DNA of 64,000 bases, from contig JARGXX010000031.1 in the NCBI GenBank assembly GCA_030374765.1, forward strand, positions 186,001 to 250,000, read 5' to 3'. The position numbers were made by a program, and so were the translations under genes. Below the pieces are notes generated by a model, which was not told the DNA's origin, searched no databases, and worked only from the letters and a program-made list of their open reading frames with translations. This DNA is from Agarophyton chilense. Lineage: Eukaryota; Rhodophyta; Florideophyceae; Gracilariales; Gracilariaceae. This document shows, piece after piece, positions 62,847 to 64,000 of the stretch. Each line of letters begins with the position of its first letter. Within the stretch, counting starts at the first letter, position 1.

Positions 62847-63887
62847 ATGTCAAACGAAATCGGTGAGCAGAGGTTTGAAAGTGCGAAAGTCAGGAGCGCG
62901 TTTAAAGGGCGAGATAAAGCCACCAACTGCAACTGAAACTCTTGATGCGTTCCAATTAATCAAGTCAGGAGCTGGTGTTCGGGGATCCGACAAATCTTTG
63001 GCTTCCCAGCTTGTTTAGACGGGACAAAACATGCATTGCCGAATTCAGATGGGGAGCTGGAAACACAAGGAGGTATGACGGCGAGAGTGATGGTCTTCAG
63101 ACGAACCGGTCTCGCCAGGCAATTCGCAGGAGGGTGAGTCACAAGCTTTATGTTGCAGTTGTCCTACTATCAATATTCAACGCACTCTCATAGACAGAGC
63201 TTCGGCTGTGGTCAGTTGAGGAGGATGATGCTACCCAAGGTAGCTACACGTAGACATTTCGCATAATTGATCCACCGCTTCGCAGGCGTTCCGTTTTCCC
63301 GCCAAAATTGTGATAAATTATAGACTCTGTATTACAGAGCTGTAAATGTGTAAAAGCCTCTAGTACCGATACACACGTGTATACAATATGTGAATTTCGT
63401 ACCATTCGTACCTTCCAAAACGCGAAGTGGATACAAGGGCTATTGCTAATCCTTGGGCTTATTATGATTTGAGTTTTTAACTTGTCACCCAATTTATTGC
63501 CCTCGATGACGATCTCTTCGCTGGCGGGTCCTCTTGCGTTGGCACGGCGGTAAGCGCGGTCCGGTACGGTATCGATAGTAACCTAGAAGGTCGTAGGATA
63601 GATTGTAGGGACAAGGATGTAGAAGACCAGAGCTGACAACAGCCTCTGTACGCAGCCGGGCACGAACAATCGTGTTACCTAAACTGCTTATCTTCTTTAT
63701 TCCTTGTGTCTTGTCTACCACATGGGTCAGATCACTAGCGAGCTCACTAGGAGCTTAAGTAAAATTCTAACTACTTATGTGGTCCACAAAATGCGGCCCA
63801 AGCGGGCCTCTGACGCAAGTACGACTGTCAGCCTGACATGCACACTCCCTCCACTTGCGGGAGCGGCACGATTGGGCATCGAAATTT
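62847..63887. other. No gene recognised
   Basis: Upstream flank of RNase H2B, then sequence with short frames only. GCCTCTGACGC and CCCTCCACTTGCGGGAG (63844-63860, hairpin-like) occur near its end, which suggests that repeat DNA begins again here. Confidence 0.4.
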
Positions 63888-63990
63888 GAAAATAAAATAC
63901 CTGCCAAGGTTCGAACCCAGGTCCCTAAAGGAGCGTACAGTACCAGATCGGTATAAATACCGGTCTGTCAACCACGGCGGTCGAGAACTG
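63888..63990 (-). repeat. tRNA-like, possibly SINE, sequence
   Basis: On the minus strand a T-arm-like CTGGG-TTCGAAC-CTTGG contains a B box (GGTTCGAACC). It is followed by CAGGTATTTTATTTT, where the T runs could end Pol III transcription. Upstream TGGTTGACAGACCGG resembles an A box. The B-box core is palindromic, so strand is not certain, and acceptor pairing is incomplete. A decayed tRNA or a tRNA-derived SINE head are both possible. Confidence 0.3.
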
Positions 63991-64000
63991 ACCTGCGTCG

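Noticed and set aside
63888..63990. A functional tRNA gene
   Set aside because: The T-arm is convincing, but acceptor pairing is partial and the best anticodon loop would read a stop codon, so a tRNA-derived repeat is more likely.

Overview
The window looks like nuclear DNA of a eukaryote with a compact, intron-poor gene set embedded in old transposon sediment. A red alga of the florideophyte (Chondrus-like) type fits best. That is inference from the mixture: short gene islands between long-terminal-repeat (LTR) retrotransposons, at most one short intron per gene, about 50% GC, mitochondrial TIM9, an ER J-protein, elongin C, RNase H2B and a bile-acid-symporter-type carrier. No organelle or bacterial operon structure is seen.

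Bases 1 to 49 kb are almost entirely mobile DNA. A DDE (pogo/jerky-like) transposase remnant lies at 0.5-1.2 kb. Solo and truncated LTRs fill 3.4-4.9 kb. From 5.5 to 19.5 kb there is a mosaic of at least two degraded plus-strand Ty3/gypsy elements (called A1 and A2), with an inverted truncated LTR fragment dropped in. A minus-strand hAT-like remnant lies at 19.8-20.7 kb. Element B (21.75-32.51 kb) is a full-length but decayed minus-strand gypsy chromovirus with both LTRs. A piggyBac-like remnant follows (32.5-33.8 kb). A Ty1/copia element with 86-bp LTRs (34.17-48.68 kb) is split by gypsy element C (35.19-45.48 kb), which has near-identical 864-bp LTRs, a perfect CGACG target duplication and an almost intact pol.

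The three gypsy lineages A1, B and C share a layout: 5' LTR, a primer-binding site built on the same 18-mer, gag with a Ser/Asp-rich and Lys/Arg-rich tail, pol (protease, RT, RNase H, integrase, chromodomain), then a long open reading frame of unknown function on the opposite strand between pol and the 3' LTR. The three antisense proteins share motifs, strongly between B and C and more weakly with A. The elements are also studded, in coding and non-coding parts alike, with short perfect hairpins spaced a few tens of bases apart. These two properties are the most unusual things in the window.

From 49.8 to 62.9 kb lies a compact island of eight or nine ordinary genes: ER J-domain protein (-), PP2C phosphatase (+, one 112-bp intron), 3-hydroxyanthranilate 3,4-dioxygenase (-), TIM9 (+, probable 96-bp intron), MTA/SAH deaminase-type amidohydrolase (+), elongin C (-), TraB-family protein (+), BASS-type carrier (+) and RNase H2 subunit B (-). 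The last two coding regions overlap tail to tail by 11 bp. These genes serve unrelated housekeeping roles (protein folding and import, NAD synthesis, methionine salvage, ubiquitin ligase assembly, ribonucleotide repair). The last kilobase is non-coding and holds a tRNA-like, SINE-like stretch.
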